DNA from: Trifolium pratense
Lineage: Eukaryota > Streptophyta > Magnoliopsida > Fabales > Fabaceae
Length of the DNA stretch: 64,000 bases
NCBI RefSeq assembly: GCF_020283565.1
Contig: NC_060064.1
Coordinates: 29,408,337 to 29,472,336, forward strand
Direction of reading: 5' to 3'
In this document: positions 11,601 through 23,934 of the stretch, piece by piece
Position numbering within the stretch: position 1 is the stretch's first letter
How the letters are laid out: the number at the start of each line of letters is the position of its first letter
The notes under the pieces: generated by a model
What the model was told of the DNA's origin: nothing
What the model saw: only the letters and a program-made list of their open reading frames with translations
The model's database searches: none
Translations under genes and position numbers: made by a program

Positions 11601-14600
11601 TACCTGATAAGCAACAACCCCAGCATATGCACCGAGAAAATAACTTGCTAAAATGGATGCCAAAACAGCCCCAGCAACAGCCAATGGCCACAGAAGGATA
11701 GCAAGACCTGCAAAAGGTACACATATTGTCTCCAAGAAAGGGCCTTCACGACCAACGAGGTCATGAAACAATCTGTGCCACCCTTTGAAAAGCATGTAAG
11801 GTCCTTTGCATAGGGCAATAAATGATATTACTGGCACATCAACTAACATTCCAATAACTGCGGCTAGAAAAGCACCAGGAAGATACAGCAGCCTACATAA
11901 AGGAAATTCAATAAAATTATATAATAGATCATGAGTATAAGTCATCTAAGTTTACACAACATGGTGTAGTACGAGTCATTCCTTTTCATAGCCACATATT
12001 GCCATGCCCATTTAAGTTACTAATAACCAGAGACATAAATTATTTATTTTTCTTTCAAATATGCACAGTTGAATAATTTCATGTTATAATGCGATGTCCG
12101 GGGTTTGAATCCCGGCCCCCTCTGCATATATAATGTGATGTCATACCAATTGAGCTAAGCTCACGGGACATATCATGTTAATCTATTATATACTAAATAC
12201 AATGAACACAAAAAGCAGCGTAACGTAGTTATATATTATATTGTCAAAAATGATAACATGAAAGCACCAGTGGTCTAGTGGTAGAATAGTACCCTGCCAC
12301 GGTACAGACCCGGGTTCGATTCCCGGCTGGTGCAATAATTGAGAGCTATGATGAAAATATTTGTGGTGTTGGGTAACATCACTTATCCTGAAATATTGGA
12401 TGAAAAAATGTAAATCTGAGCTCTCATTTTTTCATTTTTACTCAAAGGCAACACCACTATGCTTCACCTTTGTGAACTTAATTTTTGTTTCAGAATAATG
12501 GTCATATAAGGTTTATGAGAAGTAAAAAATGGTTGTCGGCGAATTATATTCAGGCAATAGTAGTAGAAGATGAATAACAAAATAGTAAGCAAAACATACT
12601 CTTATACACACAAAATATAGGAATTAATTTATTTTCAACATTTTTATCAATAAATACTCATCGTAAATATTGTTTTAGACATATCTTAATCAATCAAAAG
12701 GAAAAGGAAAAGTTTGGCAGAGATTTGATCATTTAATGATAGAGAATCACTTTTGGTTATAAAAGTTTCCACACTTCAATTTCTACATCAAAAGAAATGT
12801 ATATCATTCTTAATCATTACTATAATCAAGTTTGGCAGGAAAATTATAAATGATTAAAATCGCCAGACCAACACATAGAAAGTACGAAACATTGAACAGT
12901 AGTGTCCTCTTTTGGATTTTAATGGCAAGATTTTCAAAAGATTAAATGCAAAATGTCAAAGTGACCAATAGTTTGTGAAACTATATTGCTTTTTCAGACT
13001 TAAGCCAAATGAAATTTGATTGGTTTCAATTTAAAACTCACAATTTACAGTATCCCAAATTAACAAACTATTGAAGATCATTTCTCAATTTAAAACTCAT
13101 AAGCCGTCTTAGCTCAGTGGTAGAGCGCGTGGCTTTTAACCACGTGGTCGTGGGTTCGATCCCCACAGACGGCGCTATTCAAATTTTATTTTTTATTATC
13201 AACCAAAAAAAAAACTTGTGAAGATCATATATCTCTTAAAAGTTGGGTTGGTCTAACTCAACACCACAAAACTGACTTGTGAGGTGAGGTATGTCTTCCA
13301 CTTATAAACACATTTCTAGGCCATATCTCATCCAATGTGGGTTATCAATTACCCCTCTTACGCCCAGAACTAGACATCTAGAGTGAGTAGTCCAGTAGCG
13401 GGTGAACTATCCAATCTTGGATAATTCTAATAAAAATATTGGGTTGGACCTAACTCAATCCTACAAAATAGACTTGTAAGCTGACGGATGCCTACCACCT
13501 ATAAATACATTCTCAGGTCATATCTTATCAAATGTGGGAATATCAACAATATCATCTCTACGCAAGTGTGTAAAGTTTGATAAATGGGAGATGTAGAGTC
13601 TAATAAACAAACAATCTCCCAGCAAATAAAGAAAAAAAAGTGGAGCTTTGAACCAAAGGAAAGTACTTCACTATGATCCTCTGCTAGACATGATTTTCAA
13701 TATTAACCCTTTCAATCAAAAGCATCTTTATAAACACAAAATACAACTAGGTTAAGCGTCCATATTCATCACACGGGCTAAAGCATATCAAAAAATTCTA
13801 CCAGCCAATTGATCATGCAGTATAAAATTTTGGACGCGCACAAACACAAGAAATTTCAAGGGAAAATTTAGAAACACGATAACATAAACAGAGAGGTTCC
13901 CAATGACAATACCTGATTTCATAGTATTTATTAGGAGGTCCGTTTTGTCGCAGGTCATCCATAACCGAGAAGTAAGAAAGAAAGCAAACATCTTTTAAGT
14001 CCCGGACAACCATGAAGCTCCTTTCTATAGTGCTCCAAGTTCCATCCTGAGAAGCAGTATGAAATTTCTGTAATGAATGACAACAAGATAAACAGAAACA
14101 ACGGCATTTTAACGACATAAAAATAAAACATACAGCAAAGCAGTGATAAAGTTTGTCATCTTTTCCTTCCTCCACAGCTTCAATAGTAGCAAATATCGGT
14201 TTAAGCAATCCATAGGCTGCTCCACCTACAATACTTCCAACGATACCGACCATTGGCCATGAAATCAACAGCACTGGGAGTACACATACGCAGATAACAA
14301 GCTTCAGAAGAGGTCCAAATTGTTTAGCTCTGTGTGTTAAATGAATCAGTATAAGTAATTACGAGTTTGTTTGCTAACCATATACATCAACAAAATAGAT
14401 TGAAAGAGTGTAGTCAAGGAAAGCACCTCAGAACACAGTAATAAGTCCAAATGACATGTGCTGGCCAGAGTCCAATTATGATAGCAGAGTTCCCAATTGT
14501 CATTATTAAGCATGTCAATGGGAAGAGAATGAGGCCTGAAGTGATTAGAAGTTGGAGCAATGGTAAGTACTAAGTACTAACTAAGGGTCACAATCTATGT

Positions 14601-15461
14601 AGCACGGACACTTCAGATTAAAGACGTGTTTGGTGTGTGACACAGATACATGTAATTACATTCAATTGCTTTCATTTTCTCAGTGCCGTGTCTAGTGTTC
14701 ATGTATGTGTTGGTATATGCCACAACCACAATCGTAATTCTCAACCAGAATCCAATACTTTAATTCTCTTCAGGAATTGTAAGCATGACACATAACAACC
14801 TATTGACTATATATTCTGTCTCGGAACATATCAACTACTATATTTATGTGATTCAAATAGGTTCCTTTATTTTTCAGTTTCAAAATTCTTTGTTTCTACA
14901 ATATTGCCTTGTCAACAAATCTAATATCTATTAAGTAATGAAACAGACATCAGACACGACACTAATACAAACACGCTCACACCAAGTAATAATTTTCGGA
15001 AATGAAATACTTAAATGTAACCACATATGTTGATGTTGTGCTACACTACACGTGTCGAGACAAGCCTACAATGTGATGTGTCAGTGCTACATAATCTAAA
15101 GATTAATCAGAAACAAAACATGAAAATTAATCATGATTGAAAATGTATTGGCTGCTATCAACAAAATGGAACACATGCAAGAAAGTCAAACAAAATTCAA
15201 AGCAAAATCAATAGTAGTATTTTTAACAGATAATTTATAAAAGCAAATGCCAAGAAGTCCATTAGTATTGCAAAAAGTTAAAATTAAGTTATAAGTTGCA
15301 AGTTCACAAGTAAATTATACAAAGATTATCCAAATAAACACAAACTAAGCAATTAATTATCACTAACCTTTGATGGTTCCTAAAAGAAGAAGACCAATGA
15401 AGAAAGGAAGAAAATGGATAAAGCTCAACAGTGAAGCACAAAATCCAGAAGGGGGTTCCAT
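8695..15461 (-). CDS. Multi-pass plant membrane protein of the At3g27390 family, 10 exons, 580 residues
   Basis: Coding exons on the minus strand, from the 3' end: 8695-8932, 9438-9678, 9810-10005, 10128-10266, 10350-10456, 11604-11892, 13913-14046, 14134-14329, 14427-14535, 15368-15461. All junctions are GT-AG and the phases agree, giving 580 residues, close to the roughly 590 expected. The start is the MEPPSGFCASLLSF Met, the family's usual beginning. Hydrophobic helices: exon 1 (FLPFFIGLLLLG), exon 2 (around LILFPLTCLIMTIGN), exon 3 (LKLVICVCVLPVLLI and VGIVGSIVGGAAYGLL), exon 6-from-3' (LPGAFLAAVIGMLVDVPVIS and LAILLWPLAVAGAVLASILA). A soluble C-terminal part has the motif FEWFLNPLLIIKDQIKAEN and a basic Ser-rich tail. 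The biochemical role of this plant-specific family is not known to me. The long intron 11893-13912 carries two tRNA genes on the other strand. Confidence 0.93.
12089..12170 (-). repeat. tRNA-derived SINE-like fragment in an intron
   Basis: On the minus strand it reads TGTCCCGTGAGCTTAGCTCA, then ATTGGTATGACATCACATTA, and then a B-box-like GGGATTCAAACCCCGG. The acceptor arm does not close as in a real tRNA, and the same head occurs elsewhere in the window, so it is scored as a SINE remnant. Confidence 0.6.
12264..12334 (+). tRNA. tRNA-Gly (GCC)
   Basis: A 71-nt cloverleaf. The acceptor stem GCACCAG pairs with CTGGTGC and the discriminator is A. The D arm contains TGGTCTAGTGGTA (A box), the anticodon loop is CTGCCAC with GCC at 12296-12298, and the T arm is CCGGGTTCGATTCCCGG (B box). 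There is no intron, and CCA is not encoded, as in nuclear tRNA genes. It is nested antisense in a large intron of the membrane protein gene, and pol III would use its internal A and B boxes. Confidence 0.96.
13103..13174 (+). tRNA. tRNA-Lys (UUU)
   Basis: A 72-nt cloverleaf. The acceptor stem GCCGTCT pairs with AGACGGC and the discriminator is G. D arm: GCTCAGTGGTAGAGC. Anticodon stem CGTGG/CCACG with loop CTTTTAA (anticodon UUU). T arm: GTGGGTTCGATCCCCAC. No intron and no encoded CCA. It shares the strand and host intron with tRNA-Gly about 770 bp upstream. A short T-run follows at about 13187-13192, as expected for pol III termination. Confidence 0.96.
13232..13560. repeat. Two direct copies of a dispersed legume-type repeat
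   Basis: Two related units of about 120 bp lie at 13232-13350 and 13437-13560. Each opens with 'gttgggttgg.c.taactcaa', runs through 'acttgt.ag.tga' and 'acctataaata'-like DNA, and ends at 'caaatgtggg'. Diverged relatives occur near 25549-25720 and 36337-36430. The paired direct repeats with an 85-bp spacer could be termini of a miniature LTR element, but no primer-binding site was recognised. Confidence 0.55.
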
Positions 15462-16926
15462 TAACTCAGATCTATACAACAAAAAAACACTACAAAGATT
15501 TGAAACCAAAAATACCCAGAAACTGAAAAACAGTTTCCTCCAACCACTTGAAGATAAACTGTCAAAAAGACACAAACTTTGTTCTTCAATTTGTTCCTAA
15601 TGAACAAAATGTAGAAAAACAACAGGTGGGTCATCAAGAATGTTCATTTTCTGGGTTTTTGCAACTTAAAAATTGAATTTTGGTGAGACAGTTGAAAGAA
15701 TTATTGAGGCTGAAAAATGAGAAGAATATTATGAATGGAGAATTTTATAATTTATTTGTATTATCACAGAAAAAAAAAAGAATCAGAATCATTTGATTGA
15801 TTCATAGCCAACGCTTCATATTTTGAATTCATTCATACTATTGTTTATTATTGACTATTAACAATTTTTTATTTGGGTTTAGTGCTGCAATGCAATAAAC
15901 TAATTTTAGGAAATAAAAATAACAGTTTTTTTTAAGTTTTTACTTTATTAAAATATTTAACTTTTAATTAAATGTTTTGTCATATTTGGTCAAGAATTTT
16001 TTATTTTATTGAGTGTTTTAGAGTGAAGCAAGTTTTTTTTTTAACACTTTTATTAAATACCTTTTTTTTTTTGTAATCCACTGACACTAAACTCACATAA
16101 TTGTGAGATCCGGATTCGAGTTTGGGTGACATTCGGGTGGGCATTTTTTGTCGGTTGAACGCTCCCTCCCCGAAGGTTAAATAATCTCTATAAATAATTA
16201 AATATTCTTAAATTTTATTTTTAATCCCTATAAAAATTTCATATAGCTTTGGTCTTCAAATATTTTTTGTCACATTTTTGGGTTCATACTTTTAGATCAA
16301 CTCATGTGAATCATTTAAAATTTTTGAATTTTTTACGACAATCATGTTTAGTACTCATATTATAAAAATTTCTCTTGCAAAAAATTAATTTTGTTTAACT
16401 ACCGGTGAACTAAATATGAATATTTAAGTTTTTGACACTTAAAAATTTTAAAAAAAATTAAGAAAGGGTTTATTAAGATTGTGTGCGTACAAATAAACCA
16501 TTTGAAAAAAGAGCTTCCATGCAATATTAAAAATATTTTTTTGCAAAGGGCAAATAAAAACAGTAGAGATGACTAGAAAATTTGTAGGTATTTGTATAGG
16601 GAAGTCTTTGTTGCCATGGCCGATGTTGTTAGGATTCAAAGGCTTAAGGGTGTGTTTGTTTTAACTTTTAAGAAAAGTGATTATTTCGTTGTATTTTAAC
16701 TCTAACACACTCCATAAAACACTCTTTTATCTATTGGTTCACGTCAATTTTATTTTAAAACACTGGAGTTGGCAACCGGTTATGCCTGTTCAAAAACACA
16801 CCACTTGCTTTGTTTATGTTAATTAACTACAAAAATAATAAAGAAGGTTTTAAGTTTTAACAAAAGAAAATCTTGTAATGGCTTCGTTGACTCTCTTTTA
16901 TTTTCTTCCTTTTTCTCTAGTTAGAC

Positions 16927-17554
16927 TCTGCTATCTTAAGATTACAAGAGCAAAATAGAAAATAATATCTGTAAAATAAAACAGAAAATAATTCTTTACC
17001 TTATTTATTTGTAACACTTTAATCCTTTATCTTTTTTCCGTAACGTTTAGGTCTTTTATCTCTTATAAAACATACATTTAGGTCATTTTTCTCATTTTTT
17101 ATTAAAAAAAGACGCCACATCAGATAAATATTTTTTAAGATATATTTTTGTTGAAAATAAAAAAAAATATGGAAAAATGAAGAACACATTCAACATCTTC
17201 TTTGAATCTTCATTTTCTTCCTTTGAATCTTCACCATCTTCTTTAAATAAAAAAAATGTCTATTCAAATATACCTCCAAATATCATAAATCTATGTTAAT
17301 TTCACCTTAATATTCTTCTAAACACAAAATCAAAACCCCCAAATTTTTAATAAACCCTAAAAACCATGAATTTGTCAATCATGAAAAGAAAATACGCCTA
17401 AACGGCGAGAAAATATGAATGGTGCGTTAAACGCCTGAACAGATCTTGCATAAACCCCATATACTCATCATCATCATCATCTTAAGATTCTGCTATCTTA
17501 AGATTACAAGAGCAAAATAGAAAATAATAACTGTAAAATAAAATAGAAAATAAT
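16927..17554. repeat. Element or interval bounded by 66-bp direct repeats
   Basis: TCTGCTATCTTAAGATTACA and the bases after it, to about 66 bp, occur at 16927-16992 and again at 17489-17554 with only a few differences (offset 562 bp). Between them lie CTTCTTTGAATCTTC repeats. It could be a TRIM-like unit or a duplicated flank. No primer-binding site or target duplication was identified. Confidence 0.45.
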
Positions 17555-18105
17555 AATTGAACCGGTTCTATAGGTGAGCTGGTAAGGGATAGGAAAAGAT
17601 AGGCGACGCGGTCCAATAAACAATAGTGTGTTCTAGTGGTAAAGAAAAAAAAAACAATAAATTAAGAAAATGTATTTTTGCATCTTATCTTCCTATTATA
17701 CCTTTATTTTAATTCATCAATAGAGAAATTAGAGGTATAAAGGTATAAAACCATAATTGGGAGCATTTTTATAAGAGAACGTTACACCATTTTTCTTCAT
17801 TATTACACTTTTAGTTGCCATTGCTTGTTCAAAAAAACTTGTAGGTGCCATTGTTGCAAATATTATTTTATTGGCTATATTCTACTAAGTTAAAATTTGT
17901 GATTCCTTACGTAATCCACTAGTTTACGGATCTCAAAAATTGGCTAAATTCCATTAATATTCTAATAATTCTCTTCCAATTTAAAAATGTAAATATTGAT
18001 TTTTATAGTATAATATATAATTTTATTCAAATATATGTATACGTATGCGTATTTTTTAAGGCACTTCACTTGTCTTCTCCTTGAACCGACCCTTGCTAAA
18101 TACAA

Positions 18106-18113
18106 TATATATA
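18106..18113 (+). promoter_or_regulatory. Probable TATA box of the legumain gene
   Basis: TATATATA in the context CTAAATACAATATATATACA lies 129 bp upstream of the chosen ATG, leaving room for a 5' leader of about 100 nt. The region is AT-rich, so TATA-like matches are common. Confidence 0.4.
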
Positions 18114-18241
18114 CATGTTGAATTGGTTACACACTAAGATGTATCACTCTTAAGTTGTTCTCTTGAAAAGAAAAAAACACTTAAGTTGTTCTAAAAATTT
18201 TTATTTTTCTTTCACAAACATATCTTGTACAATAATAAAAA

Positions 18242-21200
18242 ATGAATCACAAGAACAAATATTGTGTTGAATTGATAGCATTAATATGGATGAGTGCAAC
18301 TATAAGAATGTTACAAAGTTTGCATCCATTAGATCATGTTTTTGGACATGGTACAATAGGGAAGAAATGGGCATTACTAGTTTCTGGGTCTTATGGTTAT
18401 GAAAATTATAGGCACCAAGCTGATGTTTGTCATGCATATCAAATATTAAAAAGAGGTGGTCTTAAAGATGAAAATATCATAGTTTTCATGTATGATGACA
18501 TTGCCAATCATCCAGAAAACCCTAGGCCAGGTGTTTTAATTAATCATCCAAATGGTTCAGATGTTTATCATGGAGTTCCAAAGGTATACAAAATTTATAT
18601 AATATATAATATCTATCTTGTGGTTTAGTAGTTTTCTAAGATTTTATATTTATTTTTTTAAAATAATCAACTTAGTGAAACAATTTCTTGAGAGTTTTCT
18701 ACAAAAATAATTAGAAGAAAATTATTAATTAAATAACATCAATTTCTCTACGGGAGAATGAATTGTTCGGAAGAATATATACATATTTAATGAAGAAACA
18801 ATTTTTTTATTTGATTTTTCTTACCTTCAAGTTAAACTTCGAATCATCAAGACATCCTCCCCTAAAATTAACACTCAAAAATATGATATCAAGTTACAAA
18901 AAAATTTAGATTTTTTTTTCTTTTCCGAAAACTTGGTATCTGGGACCAGTCTCACCGCCGATTTGCAGAGACCCCATTTAAAGCCAAAGTTTTTCTTTTT
19001 TCTCTGTATGGACTTAGCCCACCGAAATTGGCACAAGAGGGAATCGAACCTGAGACCTTAAGAGGAGCATACTCCAAGAATCCAAACCACCACCACTAGA
19101 CCAACCGCAAGTGGGTTAACCAATTTTAGATTGTAAGGTAAAACTTTTACTAGCAAGCTAAAGTCATTCCTAAAGGGATAGACACAAAACATAATTTAAA
19201 AAGAAATGAAAAATTTAGTGATGGTGTAATAAACTTTATGGTAACATTCTTATCTATTTTTTGTATCTCCCTACCTCACTTTCTTTAGATAAAGAGAGAT
19301 GTTCTAATGTGATTAAGTTGTTAGAAGTTTAATTATTTTTTCACACATTGATCTCTATTAATTATAAGTATTTATGACTATATAAAAACATGGATTATGA
19401 AACTTTTGCAGGATTATATTGGAAATGAAGGAAATGCAAGCAACTTCTATGCAGTGCTTAGTGGTAATAAAAGTGCTGTAAAAGGAGGCAGTGGTAAGGT
19501 GTTAGAAAGTGGACCAAATGATACTATTTTCATTTACTACACAGATCATGGTGCTCCAGGCATAATTGGTTAGTAACTAGTTGGTTTGTTATTTATTTCT
19601 TTGATATATATATATATATACAATACAATAAATATATAAAATAATATTTTATATATCTGATCTCTACTATAATTTTTTTTAGTTTATTAAATAACTTATA
19701 TATTTTATCTATAAATTATATGCATGAGTTATTCAATATACTTAAAAGCTAGTATTTTAAAAATCGGACTGGTGATCAAATCAATGTAACTTTTATAATG
19801 GTTCAACTGATTGGATCAGTTAAACCATCATTGAACTGGTTGAGCCGATACTAAATAAACATAATATTTAGTGTTAATTTTTATCGGTACTTCATATAAT
19901 AAAAAAGAAATTAAGGCATTTCCATGTTGGGATCTTAGATTGAGGTGTTTTATATTTAAGTTTAGAGCCCTCAATTTGTGTTGTTTGTTCTTTGGAGGGT
20001 GTTGGGATAAGGAGACATGCATGTTTTTGGCATCGTTTGCAATGTGCAAGTGTATATTCCTAGTTAACAATTGAGAGATTCTAAAAGGGGCCCATATTTC
20101 ACATTTAAGTGTATAGTCCTTTTGATTTCTTTTGGAAGAAAGAATGTTTTTTTTTACGATAAAAACTTCTTTTTTTGGAAAAAATCAGACTAGATAAAAC
20201 TTGTACCACAAGATGTAAACAAAAAAAAAAAACTTGTACCACAAGCTCGTGATTCTCAAGGCAAGTGGGACTAAATATTTTTATTCTATTTTTTGCGAAA
20301 AAAAAAAGAATATTTTTATGGAGAAAAATAATAATCATTTTGGGAAAAAAACTGCATACGATAATAGTTAGGGATGTCAATTTCATCTGTAAATGGGGAT
20401 CTCATGGAGATTGTCCCGCTTGGAGACCCAAAGATGGAAAAAAAAAATCGTGGGGATGAGGATGAGGACTAAGGTATCTAGATATTACCATTCAATAATA
20501 CAAAAAATTATATTTAAAGCGTTGAATGTACGAGTTTTAAAAAAATATTACATTTGCACCTCCTTAACATGTTTTTGTAAGATACATGTTAACTTCTTTT
20601 TCTTTTTTTTTTTTGCTCTTATTAGTCCTCCTTTTTCATTTTTATTTTTTACATTTTTGGCAAAACTATTTATTTTCTTATCAGGAATGCAAGATGGGGG
20701 CACTCTTAATGCCAAAGATTTAATAGATGCATTGAAGAAGAAACATGCTGCTAAATCCTACAAAAAGATGGTTAGTTTTCTTAAATGTTATTGTTTTTGT
20801 ATGGATGAACAACAAAATTAATTCATCAATAGATGTACATATAGTGAGAGAGAATAATTAATTTTGTGATAAATTACTCAACAAAAATAATTTATTTCTG
20901 CTGATTTATAAAGACAAATATAAAATTATTTAATTGTGAAAACATTAATTAATACACAATTTTTAAGAAAATATTTCCATATTTATCTTTTAACATGTGT
21001 CTTCAGGGCACAAATTAACATTTTAAGATGTTTTCATGTGATTATTTATAAAAAGAAAGTCATCATGTGATTATTTATAAAAATAAGATGTTTTCATCCA
21101 ATAAAATTGTTTTATTTTTATTCTCTAAAAGTATAATTAGTCAAATTATTTAGACACCATTTTGAAATTTGAATGGAGAATTTGTTGATTATATATTGTA

Positions 21201-23125
21201 CATGTACTTTGGTCATTAATTACTATAATTATTTATTCATAGTCTAGTTTATTAATGAAATGATTTTGTTAAAAAAGGTGATATACTTGGAAGCATGTGA
21301 ATCTGGAAGCATGTTTGAAGGGCTTCTTCCAAATGATATAAACATTTATGCAATTACAGCTTCCAATGCAACAGAGGATAGTTGGGGATTTTACTGTGAT
21401 GACACAATTCCTCCATCACCACCTGAGTATTCAACAACTTGTCTAGGAGATGTGTTTAGCATTTCATGGATGGAAGATAGGTATTGTTTAGTTATTAATT
21501 AGATTATTTAAGTTATTATATTGTCTAGTTTATTTGAAACTCCTTATGGTTTAATATTTGTCCGGGGATTACTTGATAAATGAACCCCCGGACAATTGGT
21601 GGATTGAGTGAAATTCTGTTTATGAAAATGGTTCCTTAGTAAAAATATTGGTAGTTCCTGCTCATGATAAAAATTGGTAGGCTCTGTGGAATGTGGTTCT
21701 GAGTCTAAGTTGACTCAGTTTGACAAGTAGATTGCTCTTGGTCGCCCAACTTGTAATCTCTCTTCCTTTCTTCCCTTGTCGAAGTGTGAATTAGCTAGGT
21801 GTTGTTGTTCGTTGAGTTTTGGTGGTGTGTGGTTGACGGAGTTTTTGGTCTTTCAGCCTTGTGAGATTGTGTTAACAGTTGTTCTTTTTCTTTTATTTTA
21901 GCTCTTTCGGGTTGAGTATTTTCGGTACCATTTATTTGTGCTTACTAAAATTTTCTCTTATTAATATATTAGTTTTCCATTAATAATTTCAATTTTTTGT
22001 TCATCCTCTCTTGTGGGAGATATTTTCTAATAAGTTTTTGTTAATGGTGCAGTGATAAAAATGACATGACAAAAGAAACTTTGAAGCAACAATATGAAAA
22101 CGTAAGTATCAAATATTTTTTCTTTTTCTCAATACTAGCTACCGTTTGGCCCAATATTGAGTAAAAAGTCAGAAATAAGCTAAGCTAAACGGTACCTTAA
22201 TATATTTTTCAATTTAATATTTGTTGAGATATCTATGCACAGGTACGTCGGAGAACATTGATTTCTCGCAAACGTGGCGAACGTTCTCATGTTATGCAAT
22301 ATGGTGATTTAAAGATGAGCAATGATTTTCTACTTACATACATTGGTGCACACCCTACTAATATTAATGAACATGATTATGTTCTCTACCCTACTAGGGT
22401 TAATCATAACTTCAATTCTCCTACTCCAACAAGACTTGTTAGCCAAAGAGATACTCGTTTAATTTATCTCAAGACCAAGGTAATTTTTTTTTTTTTTAGG
22501 ATAGAATTATATTTAATTTTAATTGTACCGTTTAATTAAGTTGAGAAATATTATCTTAAAATTGTTTCAGTTGGAAAAGGCTTCAAATTCAGAAGATAAG
22601 TTAAAAGCTCAAAAAGAGTTAGAAGTTGAAATTGCTCATAGGAAAGAAGTAGACAACAATGTCCATCAAATAAGCAATATTTTGTTTGGAGAAAAGAAAG
22701 GCTCTACCATGATGGTTCATGTTCGTTCATCTGGCCAACCTCTTGTTGATGATTGGGATTGTTTGAAAAAATTCGTAAGTTCTGAGTTGAAATTTGAGTT
22801 TGAATATACGCATGCATTAACATTAAAACTTTTAGAAACATTTTTTAGTCCTACAAAACTTGAGAAATTAATTAATATATACCGGAGGATATTTGATTTA
22901 CACTATACAAAGTACATGATTTTAGATGAAATATATATTACATAATAAAATGTTTATGTTTGCCTAATTTTTTATATGCAGATAAAAACTTATGAGAGTC
23001 ATTGTGGTAACTTATCAATTTATGGAAGAAAATACTCAAGAGCCTTTGCTAATATGTGTAATGCTGGTATTTCTGAGAAGCAAATGGTTACAGCTACATC
23101 ACAAATTTGCAAGGAGAATAAATAA
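18242..23125 (+). CDS. Legumain-type cysteine protease (vacuolar processing enzyme), 8 exons, 473 residues
   Basis: Asparaginyl endopeptidase of peptidase family C13, which matures vacuolar and seed proteins and takes part in programmed cell death. Exons: 18242-18583, 19412-19568, 20685-20770, 21278-21480, 22053-22101, 22243-22479, 22571-22774, 22982-23125. All are GT-AG and in phase. A hydrophobic stretch (about residues 9-24) fits a signal peptide. The catalytic dyad is His160 in YYTDHGAPG and Cys202 in [13 protein letters not shown]. The family blocks [20 protein letters not shown] and [10 protein letters not shown] are present, and the prodomain end keeps its conserved cysteines (SHCGNLS, MCNAG, SQIC). 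HGAPG instead of HGGPG recalls delta-type enzymes, but that subtype is only a guess. It is slightly shorter than the usual 480-495 residues. Nothing is missing that is required for catalysis. Confidence 0.95.
18936..19117 (-). mobile_element. tRNA-derived SINE in legumain intron 1
   Basis: Read on the minus strand it starts AACCCACTTGCGGTTGGTCT, has an A-box-like TGGTCTAGTGGT, a B-box GGTTCGATTCC, and a tRNA-unrelated body with 'tttcggtgggctaagtccat' and 'gcaaatcggcggtgag'. This is the layout of an Au-like plant SINE; the family name is not certain. Confidence 0.7.
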
Positions 23126-23934
23126 AATCGTCAAATCCCTTTTCAAGGATGTAATGATTAATATATTATTGAAATAAATTGTAGTTCAATATTTGGTACA
23201 AAATCATTATTAAAAGAAATTGGTACAAAATGAAGTATACAGTATCTTTTTTTTTTAGTTTTTTACACAGTATATTTCTCGGTCACATTTTGTTTTTTCC
23301 CTTAAATTTCTTTTACCATAGATAATCTTATTTGAAACAGTACTCAAATTAATTTTGGACATAAACATCTGATTAAATTTTTATAAATCAAACAGCAGTA
23401 CAAGCACAATTACAACATATATATCCTTAAGAAATAATTTAAAACGGCAAACAAATAGTCTCATGAACTTAGCTTAGTTAGCAGAGACATTGCATTATAT
23501 ATTATATGCATGGAGCCGGGGTTCCAACCTCAGTCATCTCACTTATGCTACTTGATAAAAAATAAACGACAAACAAATAAAATAAATAGCAACTGACCAA
23601 AATAAATAGATAACGAGCATCAATGAAAACTAATTTTACATATTTGGTGCTCATTTTTTTCACAAACAAAATTTGGAGTTATATAAGATTGATTAAAACT
23701 AATTTTATTTACAATATTAGAATAGAACAAGAGGATAAAGAATGTTTCATTCATTTAAATTATTTTAATTACACTTTTTGTTTTCCAGTGTCTAATATTG
23801 TCACACAACTCACTACCTACATGAGTTTCCCAATGTGTTGAAGTTGGAGGTATGATCCGGGTTCAGGGTTCTAACTCCAGTCCCTCCAACATTATAAACG
23901 TCGTAAACAACAGTCCATTGCGCTCTACACTTTT
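23126..23934. other. Convergent 3' intergenic region with SINE remnant
   Basis: Spacer between the 3' ends of the legumain gene (plus) and the CCT gene (minus). At 23461-23560 is a SINE head (GAACTTAGCTTAGTTAGCAG ... GGGGTTCCAACCT). Nothing else was recognised. Confidence 0.5.
23461..23560 (+). repeat. SINE-like remnant
   Basis: The A-box-like TTAGCTTAGTTAGCAG is followed by GACATTGCATTATATATTAT and a degenerate B box, CCGGGGTTCCAACC. It is the same family as the copies at 4.6, 12.1 and 42.7 kb. Confidence 0.55.

Larger units (their letters stand above)
15462..18241. other. Intergenic region, divergent promoters
   Basis: Contains the upstream regions of the membrane protein gene (minus) and of the legumain gene (plus). 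It is AT-rich with no convincing coding frame. A 66-bp direct repeat is present at 16927-16992 and 17489-17554. A SINE-like B-box fragment is near 16085-16190. Confidence 0.5.

Noticed and set aside
12089..12170. Possible third tRNA gene near tRNA-Gly
   Set aside because: It has A- and B-box-like words but the acceptor stem does not pair and the anticodon arm is missing; kept as SINE remnant.
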